From Paracoccaceae bacterium (lineage in GTDB: Bacteria > Pseudomonadota > Alphaproteobacteria > Rhodobacterales > Rhodobacteraceae), in NCBI GenBank assembly GCA_021647745.1, contig JAKIUB010000001.1, positions 62,001 through 126,000 of the forward strand: a stretch of 64,000 bases of DNA, in the 5' to 3' direction. Shown here piece by piece: positions 33,540-42,674 of the stretch (its first letter is position 1; every line of letters starts with the position of its first letter). The position numbers and the translations under genes are program-made. The notes below the pieces were generated by a model. The model saw nothing but the letters and a program-made list of their open reading frames with translations, searched no databases and had not been told where the DNA came from.

Positions 33540-34061
33540 ATGAGACCTTCGAATAAATCGCGTTCGCGTAACAAAGGTGGCAACCGCCGCCAAAATAATA
33601 GTAACAATAATACTAATGTTGTAAACCGAGTGTTTGACTCCGCCGGGCCAGATAGCAAAGTGCGCGGCACCCCGCAGCAAATCGTTGAAAAATACAGCCA
33701 GTTGGCGCGGGATGCCCAGCTTTCGGGTGACCGGGTTGCCGCTGAAAGCTTCATGCAGCACGCAGAGCATTACTCTCGTATGCTGGCCGTCGCCCAGCGC
33801 GAACAGGCAGACCGTCAGGCCGAGCATGCAGCCCGCCAGATCGAGCAAGCCGAGCAGCAGCGCCAGCGCAATGAGCAGCGCACCCAGCCGCAAGAGCAGA
33901 CCCGAGAGGCGCCAGCCGAAGCGGACCTTGCCGATGCCCCCCAACCCGATATCCAGCTGGTTGATACCCCTGAAAGTAAACCGGTCAAGCGCAAATCGCG
34001 CCCGCGCACCCGCAAACCAGCGGCAACCGGTGAAGATGCTACGGGTTCGTTGGTCGAATAG
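33540..34061 (+). CDS. DUF4167 domain protein
   Basis: Start at ATG 33540 (M-R-P-S-N-K-S-R-S-R-N-K), behind GGATAA; the open frame from 33381 is not needed. 173 residues. An Arg/Asn-rich start is followed by the conserved segment N-R-V-F-D-S-A-G-P-D-S-K-V-R-G-T and Y-S-Q-L-A-R-D-A-Q-L-S-G-D-R-V-A-A-E (about 25-65), then a Gln/Glu/Arg coiled coil and a disordered tail with basic patch. Typical of alphaproteobacteria; likely RNA or ribosome linked from its composition, but not established. Confidence 0.85.
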   Translation: MRPSNKSRSRNKGGNRRQNNSNNNTNVVNRVFDSAGPDSKVRGTPQQIVEKYSQLARDAQLSGDRVAAESFMQHAEHYSRMLAVAQREQADRQAEHAARQIEQAEQQRQRNEQRTQPQEQTREAPAEADLADAPQPDIQLVDTPESKPVKRKSRPRTRKPAATGEDATGSLVE

Positions 34062-34103
34062 GTCTCGTTCTTTGTAAATCCTGTATAGTAGTGCCTGTTG
34101 CCG

Positions 34104-34952
34104 CTATTTGGCACGCGCCAGGCGCGTGGCTTCACTCAGGGCGCAAAATTCTTCGAGTGACAGCGTTTCTGCGCGGCGTTTCGGGTCTATCCCTACATTT
34201 TCCAGCACCGCTTCCACCTCGGGCACCATCCCCTTCAGGCTGGCGCGCAGCATCTTGCGGCGCTGGTTAAAGGCGCGGGCAACCACTTCTGACAATATCT
34301 TCGGGTTGGCCGCAAAACGCGGGGCGGGCAGGGCGGTGATATGCACCACCGCCGAGGTAACCTTGGGTGGCGGGCTGAAGGCTTGCGGCGGCAGCTCGAA
34401 ACATATTCGGACATCGCAGCGAAATTGCGCCAGCACCGCCAAGCGGCCATAGGCTTTGGAGCCGGGCTGCGCGACAATCCTCTGGGCAACCTCGCGCTGG
34501 AACATCAGTGTCAGGCTTTGCCAGTAGGGCGGCCATTCTTTTGGTGTCAGCCAGCGGACAAGCAGCTCGGTGCCCACATTATAGGGCAAATTGGCCACGA
34601 CCTTTATTGGTGTACCCAGTGCCGGTAGCGGGTCGATCTTGAGCGCATCCCCCTGCAAGATTTCAAGCCTGCCAGGCGCGGCGCTGGATATCTCTTGCAA
34701 GGCAGGCAGGCAGCGCTGGTCGGTTTCGATTGCCACCACTTTGCGCGCGCCTTCCATTAGCAGTGCGCGGGTCAGCCCGCCGGGTCCGGGACCGATTTCG
34801 AGCACATCGCAGTCGGTCAGATCGCCAGCCTGACGGGCTATTTTGCCGGTCAGGTTGAGGTCGAGTAAAAAATTTTGTCCGAGCGATTTTCGTGCTGCCA
34901 GCCCGTGCGTTTCGATAACCTCGCGTAGGGGCGGCAGCGAAGACAGGCTCAT
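34104..34952 (-). CDS. rsmA: 16S rRNA dimethyladenosine transferase
   Basis: 282 residues. Motifs: L-G-Q-N-F-L (about 23-28), V-L-E-I-G-P-G-P-G-G-L-T (SAM site, about 50-61) and N-L-P-Y-N-V (about 121-126, catalytic). It dimethylates A1518/A1519 (E. coli numbering) of 16S rRNA late in small-subunit assembly. Its start overlaps the surA stop by 4 bases; in related genomes pdxA usually lies between the two. Convergent with the DUF4167 gene, 42 bases away. Confidence 0.96.
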   Translation of the reverse strand: MSLSSLPPLREVIETHGLAARKSLGQNFLLDLNLTGKIARQAGDLTDCDVLEIGPGPGGLTRALLMEGARKVVAIETDQRCLPALQEISSAAPGRLEILQGDALKIDPLPALGTPIKVVANLPYNVGTELLVRWLTPKEWPPYWQSLTLMFQREVAQRIVAQPGSKAYGRLAVLAQFRCDVRICFELPPQAFSPPPKVTSAVVHITALPAPRFAANPKILSEVVARAFNQRRKMLRASLKGMVPEVEAVLENVGIDPKRRAETLSLEEFCALSEATRLARAK

Positions 34953-36178
34953 TTGCGCTCGATCACCGAGTTGCGACGTAGCTCCAGCAGAAACCCGGCG
35001 GATAGCGCTCCAAGGTTTTGAGTAAACAACTGATCCCGCAGCCTTGCCCGCCCCTCGACGCTCATTTCCGATACCCGATCACACAAAACCAGCACCCGTA
35101 GCGCATTATCTGCCGATACTACCGTGCTTTGGCGCGGGTCCAGCCGTGCCAGGCCCAGCCCGACAGCTGTGTCGATATTCTTGAGCGAAACCGGACCAAA
35201 CACCCCGCTCCCACTGGCAAAATCAGCCGCACGGCCAGATAGCCCCCGGCAGCCGTCTAGCGAGCGGCGCAGCCTGTCAGCTTGTCGGCTGGCCTCTGCA
35301 TTGCCGCCTTCGCCAAAGGGGATAACCAGCTCGGCATAGGTTACATTCACATTGACCGGAATCTCGATCTGGCGAGACACCGTGCGCTCGTCCAGCACCA
35401 TGATCAGCACGACGCCCGAGGGAATAAAGATCGACTCAGAGACCTGCCCACGGCGCAATCCGCGAATGGCAGCCCCTATTTGGGCTGGCAGCCGGTTGCG
35501 CGCCACCCAGCCGACAACCCCGCCATTGGCTGCAGAGGGCGCACGGGAATACTCTTGCGCCAGCTTGGAAAAGCTTGTGCCGTTGCGCAGTTCAGCAATT
35601 AGTTGCGATGCCAGCGCTACGGTGGCATCCTGCCCGCGCCCGAGATAGGGCAAAATGATCTCGCCGATCTGGATGGTGGATGTGCTGGACACGGCATAGG
35701 TATTAAGCTGGGCATTCAGGTCGATCTCGGAAGGGGCTGCCTGCTGGCCATAGCGCGCGCGCAGCAAGGTGCGCCACACGATCGACACAGCCATGAATTC
35801 CTCGAAGCTCGTGCGCGCGACACCGGCGCGGCGCAAATTTGCCATCAGGCTGCGGCTGGTCAGGTTGCGCTGCTGGGCAAAGCTTTCGATTGTTTGAGCC
35901 AGAGCAGAATCATCAACGGTCACACCATATGCCTGAGCGGCTTCGGCCTTGAGGCGGTCCTCGATCAGCGCTTCGGTAGCGGCTTGGCGCTGGTTTTGAT
36001 CCGTGGCACCAAGAAAGCGCATCAGCTTGACCCGCTGGTCGATATCAAAATTGGAAATTACCGATTCATTGACACGATAGGCGATTGAAAAACTGCCCTG
36101 CGCGAGCGAGGGTAGTACCATGCTTAAAATCAGTGCTCCAATGAGCGAAATGCGTTTTACGAGCCAAACCATGGACAT
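34949..36178 (-). CDS. surA: SurA-like periplasmic chaperone / peptidyl-prolyl isomerase
   Basis: Start at 36178, 3 bases after AAAAAGG; the frame extends to 36241 inside lptD. 409 residues. A signal peptide (V-K-R-I-S-L-I-G-A-L-I-L..L-A-Q-G) is followed by an N-terminal chaperone domain (about 28-150), one recognisable parvulin domain (about 165-270, with G-T-S-F-S-K-L-A-Q-E-Y-S and N-G-G-V-V-G-W-V), and a more diverged C-terminal part. It assists folding of outer membrane proteins such as LptD, encoded just upstream. Confidence 0.88.
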   Translation of the reverse strand: MSMVWLVKRISLIGALILSMVLPSLAQGSFSIAYRVNESVISNFDIDQRVKLMRFLGATDQNQRQAATEALIEDRLKAEAAQAYGVTVDDSALAQTIESFAQQRNLTSRSLMANLRRAGVARTSFEEFMAVSIVWRTLLRARYGQQAAPSEIDLNAQLNTYAVSSTSTIQIGEIILPYLGRGQDATVALASQLIAELRNGTSFSKLAQEYSRAPSAANGGVVGWVARNRLPAQIGAAIRGLRRGQVSESIFIPSGVVLIMVLDERTVSRQIEIPVNVNVTYAELVIPFGEGGNAEASRQADRLRRSLDGCRGLSGRAADFASGSGVFGPVSLKNIDTAVGLGLARLDPRQSTVVSADNALRVLVLCDRVSEMSVEGRARLRDQLFTQNLGALSAGFLLELRRNSVIERK

Positions 36179-36191
36179 GCCTTTTTCTCTA

Positions 36192-38345
36192 TTATTGCAT
36201 CTGCATACAGCCACTGGATCCTTCGCGACGGGTACCACCACCGCCGAATCCGGCCAATTTCACTGATACATCAAAATTGGTATCAGAGGGAACATTATTC
36301 GACGCGGTGAAGCGCCGCGAGAGAGAAACCGCCACTTCGACACAATCGCTGTTATAGGTCAGGCCCATCTTGGCGAAAATATTTTCGTTTGCCAGCAGAT
36401 CCCGGCGCAGTTCGGCATTGGTGCTCCAGCTGTCCGAAATGATGTAATTGGCCGTAATTACCCCCTCCGAGCGATCTATAGGCGAGTCCGCCACTACATC
36501 GGCTGCCAGAAATACATAGGCGGCCTCAAGGTTAAAACGCTCGAAATGCAGTGTCAGCTCGGATTCAGCCCGCCGCAACCCGCTGTCGGGGCCAAACAGC
36601 ACGCGGCTGATGATCCGGTAGCGCGGTGGTAGCTCGAAACTGACCGCCGCCAGAATATCCGAGCGTGTACCCGACAGCCCCGATCCGGTGGAAAACTGCG
36701 GGCTGGCAGCTACGCGAAACACTTGCCCTACATCCACACCCAAGGTCCAGCCCGAGGGGTCATAGCGCCGGTAGCTGATCCCGACATTGGCGCGAAAGCC
36801 GGTTTCTATGCGGTCTTTTCCCGGAAACCGCGACAGGCCAAACAGGTTGGTTTCGTCAAACTCGACTTGCAGGCTGTCTTCGTTTGGCACGGCGCTATTG
36901 AAGGCGAGTTCGGGGGTATAGATAAACTGGGCCACCGGAGAAAAAACCAGCAGCGCGCCGTTTTTCGTGGTTTTCGAAAGCGGCAGGCTCAGGTCTCCGC
37001 CAATCGTGGGGGAGAGGCGAAATAGCGGCGTATTGTCAAAGAGAGGATCATCCCAGACGCGGTAGATATCGGCCTGAACCTTGGCGAAAGTGGTGGCGCG
37101 CAAGCCAAGCGGGGCCGCCCAGTCGCGACGCCAGTCGGCACTTGCCGTGGCCCTGAATACATCTCGGCCGCTCTGGCGAAACAGGCCGGCAGAAGAAAGT
37201 TCCAGCCCGATGCGTCCGCCGGTCAGTTGCTCTTGCCAGCTGCGGCGAAAATCAACTACGGGCAAGACAAATGGCACCTCGGCATCCACCTCGTCATCGC
37301 GCAGGCTCTGGAAATATATCACGCCGGCTTCAAGCATTTGCCCGCTATTGTAGCGCTGTAGCCCGGCGCGGCTGACCAGTCTATCGGCGTTGTCATAACC
37401 ATAGCGGCGCATGAACCCGTCAGAATCAGCCACGGAAATATCGAGAAACAGCTCGTCTGCATTGGGTAGAAAAAAGCTGGCATCGGTATTTATAAAGCCG
37501 CGCCCGCTATCTCCGGCGCTGTTTTTCAGGGCAATTGCCCCCGAAATATCTATCGACCCGTTGACAAATCTCCGGCGATATTCTCCCTCGATCAAAATTG
37601 CGCCATTGGTGGTGACAAACGGGGTGATGGTTGCGTCTGCATTATCGCCAAAGGTGATATAATAAGGCAGCTTGATACCGTAGCCATAAATCTCGGAGGA
37701 AACAGCTTCGGGCGTGAGCAGCCCCGTGGCGCGCTTGACGGTCGGGTCGACCATGCGCAGCCGTGGCAAAAAGGCTATGGGCAGGCCGAGAACTTCAAAA
37801 CGCGCATTCTCGAAATAGAGGCGCCGGCTCTCGGTATCATGGATAATCCGGTCGGCCCTGATCTGCCAAAGCGGGGTCGGCCGGTTCAGGTCGACCGAGC
37901 AGGCCGAGCCAACTGTGCGGTAAAGGGTGGTAAAGCGGTTGGCGGAGCGGCGGATCTCTGCTGCCGCAATCTGGAACCGGTCGGATAATAACAGGCGTGC
38001 GCCACGGATGATTCCGGCGCTAAGGTCGGGGCTGAGGGTGGCAACGGTTGCGGTAAATACCGCACCGCTGCCATCCGAAATTCTCAGCGGTCCATTGGCT
38101 CTGATTTCGCCAGTGATCTGGTTATAGATCAAACTATCGGCTTCAAGTCTGGTTTTCTCAAAGATAACAACAACATTGCCAATGGCACTCAGCTCGCCGG
38201 TGCGGGCGTTATAGGAGATGTCATTTGCCGACATGTTGGAGAATGGCGATGTTTGAGCCTGAAGCGGCGCGACACCCGCCCAAAGCAGGGCTATGAAAAC
38301 CGCGAAAATAGGACGAAAAAAAGGCAAGGCAGACTCCGGAAGCAT
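36192..38345 (-). CDS. lptD: LPS assembly outer membrane protein LptD
   Basis: 717 residues: signal peptide (cleavage near L-Q-A-Q-T), an OstA/LptA-like beta-jellyroll (about 36-140), then the large barrel domain with many aromatic-ending strands. Only a few Cys (A-C-S-V near 145, a C-V near 665, a Cys three residues from the end), consistent with the disulfide chemistry of LptD though spacing differs from E. coli. It inserts LPS in the outer leaflet. Second last of the block lptF-lptG-lptD-surA. Confidence 0.92.
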   Translation of the reverse strand: MLPESALPFFRPIFAVFIALLWAGVAPLQAQTSPFSNMSANDISYNARTGELSAIGNVVVIFEKTRLEADSLIYNQITGEIRANGPLRISDGSGAVFTATVATLSPDLSAGIIRGARLLLSDRFQIAAAEIRRSANRFTTLYRTVGSACSVDLNRPTPLWQIRADRIIHDTESRRLYFENARFEVLGLPIAFLPRLRMVDPTVKRATGLLTPEAVSSEIYGYGIKLPYYITFGDNADATITPFVTTNGAILIEGEYRRRFVNGSIDISGAIALKNSAGDSGRGFINTDASFFLPNADELFLDISVADSDGFMRRYGYDNADRLVSRAGLQRYNSGQMLEAGVIYFQSLRDDEVDAEVPFVLPVVDFRRSWQEQLTGGRIGLELSSAGLFRQSGRDVFRATASADWRRDWAAPLGLRATTFAKVQADIYRVWDDPLFDNTPLFRLSPTIGGDLSLPLSKTTKNGALLVFSPVAQFIYTPELAFNSAVPNEDSLQVEFDETNLFGLSRFPGKDRIETGFRANVGISYRRYDPSGWTLGVDVGQVFRVAASPQFSTGSGLSGTRSDILAAVSFELPPRYRIISRVLFGPDSGLRRAESELTLHFERFNLEAAYVFLAADVVADSPIDRSEGVITANYIISDSWSTNAELRRDLLANENIFAKMGLTYNSDCVEVAVSLSRRFTASNNVPSDTNFDVSVKLAGFGGGGTRREGSSGCMQMQ

Positions 38346-38353
38346 GCGCTATA

Positions 38354-39454
38354 TTAACCGTCTTCGAGGTGGAGCAGCAAGCCCATGGTTAGTAATATTC
38401 CTGCCATCGGCGGACCCCATGCCGCCAGCTCGATCGGAATTTCGTAAGCGGCCCCGAGCGACTCGGCTACCGACTTTAGCGCATAGAGTAAAAAGGCGGA
38501 GAATACCGCGATCAGCACCATGATACCGGTCTGCCCAAAACGGGCATGGCGCATCGAAAATCCGGCGCCGATCAAAACCATTGCCACCAGTAATATCGGT
38601 CGCGCCAGCTCGGATTGCAAAAACAGCCGTTGGCGCTGTGACGAAAAACCGGCCTCGTTCAGGCGGTTGATCAGCTGGGGAAGCTCCCAGATCGACACCG
38701 CCTCGGGCGAGGCGAATTTTTCAAGGATCTCCTGGCTTGTCAGGGTGGTTTCCTGGGTTCTTGTGGTAAAGGTATCTGTGCTGAGGGGGCTGCCGCCGGA
38801 TGTATAATCAAAGCGCCACTCGGTGCCGTTTCGCATCAGCCATAGCCCGTCGGCCAGCCGGGCACTCTGGGCGCTGATCCGGCGTGTCAGGACACCATCA
38901 AGCGTAAACTCGAACAGGTTGAGATTATATAAAATAGAGCCGTTGAAGCTCGTGCGGTCGGCCTGAATGACGAATTGCGCATCTTTGGAGCCTTGGCGCA
39001 GCCATATTCCGTTGCTGCCGAGCGAAACCAGCGACTGCCCGCCGATATTGTATTTTGCCAACAGCGCATCAGAGCGCTGGATTGTAGCGGCGACGATCGG
39101 GTTGAACACTGCGGTCAGCAAGGCTCCGATAATCAATGTTGCCCCGACAGGGATAACCAGCAGGCGCAGTGCAGATTGCCCGGAGGCCCTTATCACCACC
39201 AGCTCCGAGCTGCGCGACAGCCCAACAAAAGTTGAAAGCGAGGCCAGCATCAGCACCAGCGGAAAGATCATCATCAGAAATTGCGGTGTTCTGAGCGCGA
39301 TCAGCCGCAATGTGTCCGCCCCCGGCACATCATAGCGCGCCAGAAACTGCGCTTGCTCGACCCCGTCGATCACCAGAACCAGCAGCAAAAAGCCAAGCTG
39401 GACCTTGAACAGATTGAGCAGGAATTTAACAAGAATATAACGTGCAAGCCTCAT
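38354..39454 (-). CDS. lptG: LPS export permease LptG
   Basis: 366 residues with the YjgP/YjgQ pattern: three helices near the N-terminus (about 8-30, 60-80, 100-120), a periplasmic jellyroll (about 135-265) and three helices near the C-terminus (about 280-360). It forms the inner membrane part of the LptB2FG exporter. Its start overlaps the lptF stop by 4 bases and its stop is 8 bases before lptD. lptB is not in the window. Confidence 0.92.
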   Translation of the reverse strand: MRLARYILVKFLLNLFKVQLGFLLLVLVIDGVEQAQFLARYDVPGADTLRLIALRTPQFLMMIFPLVLMLASLSTFVGLSRSSELVVIRASGQSALRLLVIPVGATLIIGALLTAVFNPIVAATIQRSDALLAKYNIGGQSLVSLGSNGIWLRQGSKDAQFVIQADRTSFNGSILYNLNLFEFTLDGVLTRRISAQSARLADGLWLMRNGTEWRFDYTSGGSPLSTDTFTTRTQETTLTSQEILEKFASPEAVSIWELPQLINRLNEAGFSSQRQRLFLQSELARPILLVAMVLIGAGFSMRHARFGQTGIMVLIAVFSAFLLYALKSVAESLGAAYEIPIELAAWGPPMAGILLTMGLLLHLEDG

Positions 39455-40572
39455 GGGAGTATCCTCCGCCTTCGTCGCGGCACACGGCCGGCCTTGCGTA
39501 GCAATAGCACTGCAACGATCAGCCCGAAAAGAGCCGGCATATACATGACCCAGTAAAGATCACCATTGCCTTGCACTACAGATTTGCTGATGCCAACGCC
39601 GGCCTGCACCACCAGCCCGATCCCGATCGCCCCCATGACCCGCCCCATAAAGCCCCCCCGCCGGAAGCCGCCGGCCAGTATTGCCCCGAGCGCCACCAAT
39701 GGCAGCACCAGCGCGCTCAGCGGCATGACCAGTTTGTGGTTGGCCTCGGCTAGATAATCCGCGCGGCCATATCTTTTCGAGGCCAGCATTTTTTCGTCGG
39801 GCCAGATCAGCTCTGGCACAAAACGCTCGAAAGGCGAGCGGGTGCGCGATACCGGCGCGGCAAGTAAAATCCCTATATCATAGGAAAATGTATCAAAATG
39901 AATGGTCGAAAGTTGCGCTGTGCCTTCGGGCAGGCGCTGGATATTGCCATCAATCATTACAATGCGGATGCTATCATTATCCTGCATCAGCAGGGCCTTG
40001 CGGGCGGTATAGACCACCGGATTGGCGGCATCGCGCCGGTCGCTCAAAAACAACCCCGCCATTTCGCCCTGTTTGGAGGTATCGCGAATGAAGATCGTCA
40101 ACCCCTTTACCGGATGTAAAAACTGCCCCTCGCGGATCAGGGTTTTGGCAAAATCGGACCTGAAATCCGCCATCCTCTGTTTGAGCAGGGTCTGGCTGGT
40201 GGGCACCAGATAGAGCGTGACAGCGGCCATCAAGGCCATTACCAGCAGCCCGAATAGCGCGACAGGCCGGGCAAGCGCCATGGGCGACTGCCCTGCTGTC
40301 ATCATGACCACCAGTTCGGATTCGCTATAAAGCCGGTTAAGCGCATAAAGCGCGGCCGAAAGGGCCGCAATCGGTAGCGCTACCATCAAGACCTTCGGGA
40401 GCAAATATGAGGTGATTTCCAGAAACACCGCACCTGATTGCCCGCTCTCGATCACGTTGTCGATCAGCGGCAATGCCTGCGCCAGCCACAATATCCCCGC
40501 GATCACCAGCGCAAAGAAGCCAAACGGCCCTATGAGCTGCGCAAGAAAATATCTGTCTAACCGGTTTAGCAT
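39451..40572 (-). CDS. lptF: LPS export permease LptF
   Basis: Start at 40572 (M-L-N-R-L-D-R-Y-F-L), shortly after AAGGG; a longer frame to 40608 is possible. 373 residues with the same 3+3 helix layout and periplasmic domain as LptG. S-E-L-V-V-M-M-T-A-G-Q-S (about 83-94) is the cytoplasmic coupling region typical of the pair. Divergent from pepA with about 108 bases between starts, the usual arrangement in alphaproteobacteria. Confidence 0.92.
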   Translation of the reverse strand: MLNRLDRYFLAQLIGPFGFFALVIAGILWLAQALPLIDNVIESGQSGAVFLEITSYLLPKVLMVALPIAALSAALYALNRLYSESELVVMMTAGQSPMALARPVALFGLLVMALMAAVTLYLVPTSQTLLKQRMADFRSDFAKTLIREGQFLHPVKGLTIFIRDTSKQGEMAGLFLSDRRDAANPVVYTARKALLMQDNDSIRIVMIDGNIQRLPEGTAQLSTIHFDTFSYDIGILLAAPVSRTRSPFERFVPELIWPDEKMLASKRYGRADYLAEANHKLVMPLSALVLPLVALGAILAGGFRRGGFMGRVMGAIGIGLVVQAGVGISKSVVQGNGDLYWVMYMPALFGLIVAVLLLRKAGRVPRRRRRILP

Positions 40573-40680
40573 GATCGCCCTTATTGCCTTCCCCCTGCCT
40601 ATTGGCAATTGCGGAACTGGTCAAGGGAAGCCATTGGCGATAGGGTCTGGCAACAGATTCTATTCAAAGCCGAGGAAATT

Positions 40681-42144
40681 ATGAGCCAACCCCAAAAAGT
40701 GACCTTTGTGCCAGCCGCCGCCGCCGAAATCGCTACCATTTCGACACGAATCGCGGTTTTTATGGCCCCTGATGGCGCTATGAATACCCTGACACGCAAA
40801 GCCAATACCCTGATGCGCGGCGCGCTCAAGCGCTTGGCCCAAAGCGAGTTGTGGGAAGATCTGGACATTGGCAAATCGGTGGTGATTCCGATGCCCGACC
40901 GTATGGCTGCACCCGAGGTTATGGTGGTGAAGTCCACAAAAAACCCGTCAGTAGAAAAAGCCCGCGAAATGGGGGCTGCTATTGCTGGCTTTGCCAAGGG
41001 TAAAAAGCTGACCGTGCTGCTCGCCACCCAGAGCCGGAGCGAAAATATCCTTTATGGGCTGGTGCTTGGCGCTTATATCTTTGATCAGCACAAATCCAAA
41101 CAAAAAGAGCGGGCAGCGGAAATACTGGCCATGGTTAATGACGTGGCGGCGGTAAAAACCCGCTTTGCGCCGCTGATGGCGGTGGCGCAGGGGGTATATT
41201 TTACCCGCGATCTGGTCAACGAGCCGGCCAATGTGCTGACAACAACTGAATTTGCCAATCGGCTGGAGGCGCTTTCCCGGCTCGGGGTCAAGGTCGAGGT
41301 GCTTGAGGAACCGGCGTTGGAAAAGCTTGGCATGGGCAGCCTGCTTTGTGTTGGGCAAGGTTCTGAAAGCCCCTCGAAAGTGGTGGTGATGCAGTGGCAG
41401 GGCGGCGGCAAGGAAGCGCCTTTTGCGCTGGTCGGCAAGGGTGTGGTTTTTGATACGGGCGGGATATCGCTCAAGCCGGCAGCGGGCATGGAAGACATGA
41501 CCATGGATATGGGCGGTGCCGGGGTTGTTTCGGGTGTGATGCAGGCGCTGGCTAGCCGCAAGGCAGCGGCCAATGTGGTCGGGGTAGTTGGTTTGGTCGA
41601 AAATATGCCCGACGGCAAGGCGACCCGCCCGGGCGATGTTGTAACCTCGATGAAAGGCGACACGATCGAGGTGATTAACACCGATGCCGAGGGCCGCTTG
41701 GTGCTGGCGGACGTGCTCTGGTATACGCAAGAGCGCTTCAAGCCCAAGGGTATGATTAACCTCGCGACCCTGACAGGGGCTATTTTAGTGGCGCTCGGGC
41801 ACGAGAATGCCGGCGCCTTTTCCAATGACGATACCCTGTGTAACGCCTTTTTGAAGGCCGCCGCTGCCGAAAACGAGGGCGCATGGCGCATGCCGCTTGG
41901 CAAAGCCTATGACAAGCTGATCGACACGCGCATGGCCGACATGAAGAATATCGGCGGGCGCATGGCTGGCTCCATTACTGCGGCCCAATTTTTGCAACGT
42001 TTTGTGAAAGAAGACACCCCGTGGATCCACCTTGATATCGCAGGTGTCGCCTCTCCCGGACCGACCCCGCTTTCGCCAAAAGGGGCGACAGGCTGGGGTG
42101 TGGCGGCGCTCAACCGGCTTATTGCCGATAATTTCGAAGGCTGA
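40681..42144 (+). CDS. pepA: Leucyl aminopeptidase (M17)
   Basis: Start at ATG 40681, after GAGGAAATT; the frame is open from 40609 but overlaps the promoter region. 487 residues. Metal and substrate residues are in V-G-K-G-V-V-F-D-T-G-G (251-261), M-K-G (324-326) and the hallmark N-T-D-A-E-G-R-L (333-340). Cytoplasmic zinc/manganese hexamer that removes N-terminal residues and in some bacteria also binds DNA. Followed closely by holC, as in other Rhodobacterales. Confidence 0.95.
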   Translation: MSQPQKVTFVPAAAAEIATISTRIAVFMAPDGAMNTLTRKANTLMRGALKRLAQSELWEDLDIGKSVVIPMPDRMAAPEVMVVKSTKNPSVEKAREMGAAIAGFAKGKKLTVLLATQSRSENILYGLVLGAYIFDQHKSKQKERAAEILAMVNDVAAVKTRFAPLMAVAQGVYFTRDLVNEPANVLTTTEFANRLEALSRLGVKVEVLEEPALEKLGMGSLLCVGQGSESPSKVVVMQWQGGGKEAPFALVGKGVVFDTGGISLKPAAGMEDMTMDMGGAGVVSGVMQALASRKAAANVVGVVGLVENMPDGKATRPGDVVTSMKGDTIEVINTDAEGRLVLADVLWYTQERFKPKGMINLATLTGAILVALGHENAGAFSNDDTLCNAFLKAAAAENEGAWRMPLGKAYDKLIDTRMADMKNIGGRMAGSITAAQFLQRFVKEDTPWIHLDIAGVASPGPTPLSPKGATGWGVAALNRLIADNFEG

Positions 42145-42167
42145 TCCGGCTTCTGGAGAAAACGAGA

Positions 42168-42644
42168 ATGACCGAAATCCGGTTTTATCATCTGACACAA
42201 TCGCCACTGGAGCAGACCTTGCCCGGCCTGCTGGCCAAATCGCTGGAGCGCGGTTGGCGGGTGGTGGTGCAAGGTGCGGATGAGGCGCGGCTGGCGTTTC
42301 TCGATACCCACCTCTGGACCTCGCCGGAAGACAGCTTTTTGCCCCACGGTCTGGAAGGCGATGGCACGCATCAGCCAATCTGGATGACGGTAACCGAGCA
42401 AAACCCCAACAATGCCGGAGTGTTGATGCTGATTGACGGTGCCCGCGCCGCGCCCTCGCGCATGCAGGGGTTTGATCTGGTAACTGTGTTTTTTGATGGC
42501 GCGGACCCGCAAGCCGTGAGCCGGGCGCGAGAAGACTGGAAGGCCGTGGTTGCGGCAGGAATTCCGGCGGTTTACTGGGCGCAAGAAGCTGGGCGCTGGG
42601 TGCAAAAAGCCACCTCGGGCACCAAGAAAGACCCCGCGGAATAG
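42168..42644 (+). CDS. holC: DNA polymerase III chi subunit
   Basis: 158 residues after GGAG. It begins E-I-R-F-Y-H-L-T and shows the family core G-W-R-V-V-V, L-D-T-H-L-W-T-S-P-E-D-S-F-L-P-H-G (about 44-60). Chi links the clamp loader to SSB at the replication fork. Its last codons form the left arm of a terminator hairpin. Confidence 0.93.
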   Translation: MTEIRFYHLTQSPLEQTLPGLLAKSLERGWRVVVQGADEARLAFLDTHLWTSPEDSFLPHGLEGDGTHQPIWMTVTEQNPNNAGVLMLIDGARAAPSRMQGFDLVTVFFDGADPQAVSRAREDWKAVVAAGIPAVYWAQEAGRWVQKATSGTKKDPAE

Positions 42645-42660
42645 CCTTTTTCCGCGGGGT
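42631..42660 (+). terminator. Terminator overlapping the holC stop
   Basis: ACCCCGCGGA (42631-42640) pairs with TCCGCGGGGT (42651-42660); the 10-base loop includes the stop codon and a T-run. It separates convergent holC and the Usp gene. Confidence 0.7.
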
Positions 42661-42674
42661 TAGCCGGCACTCTT

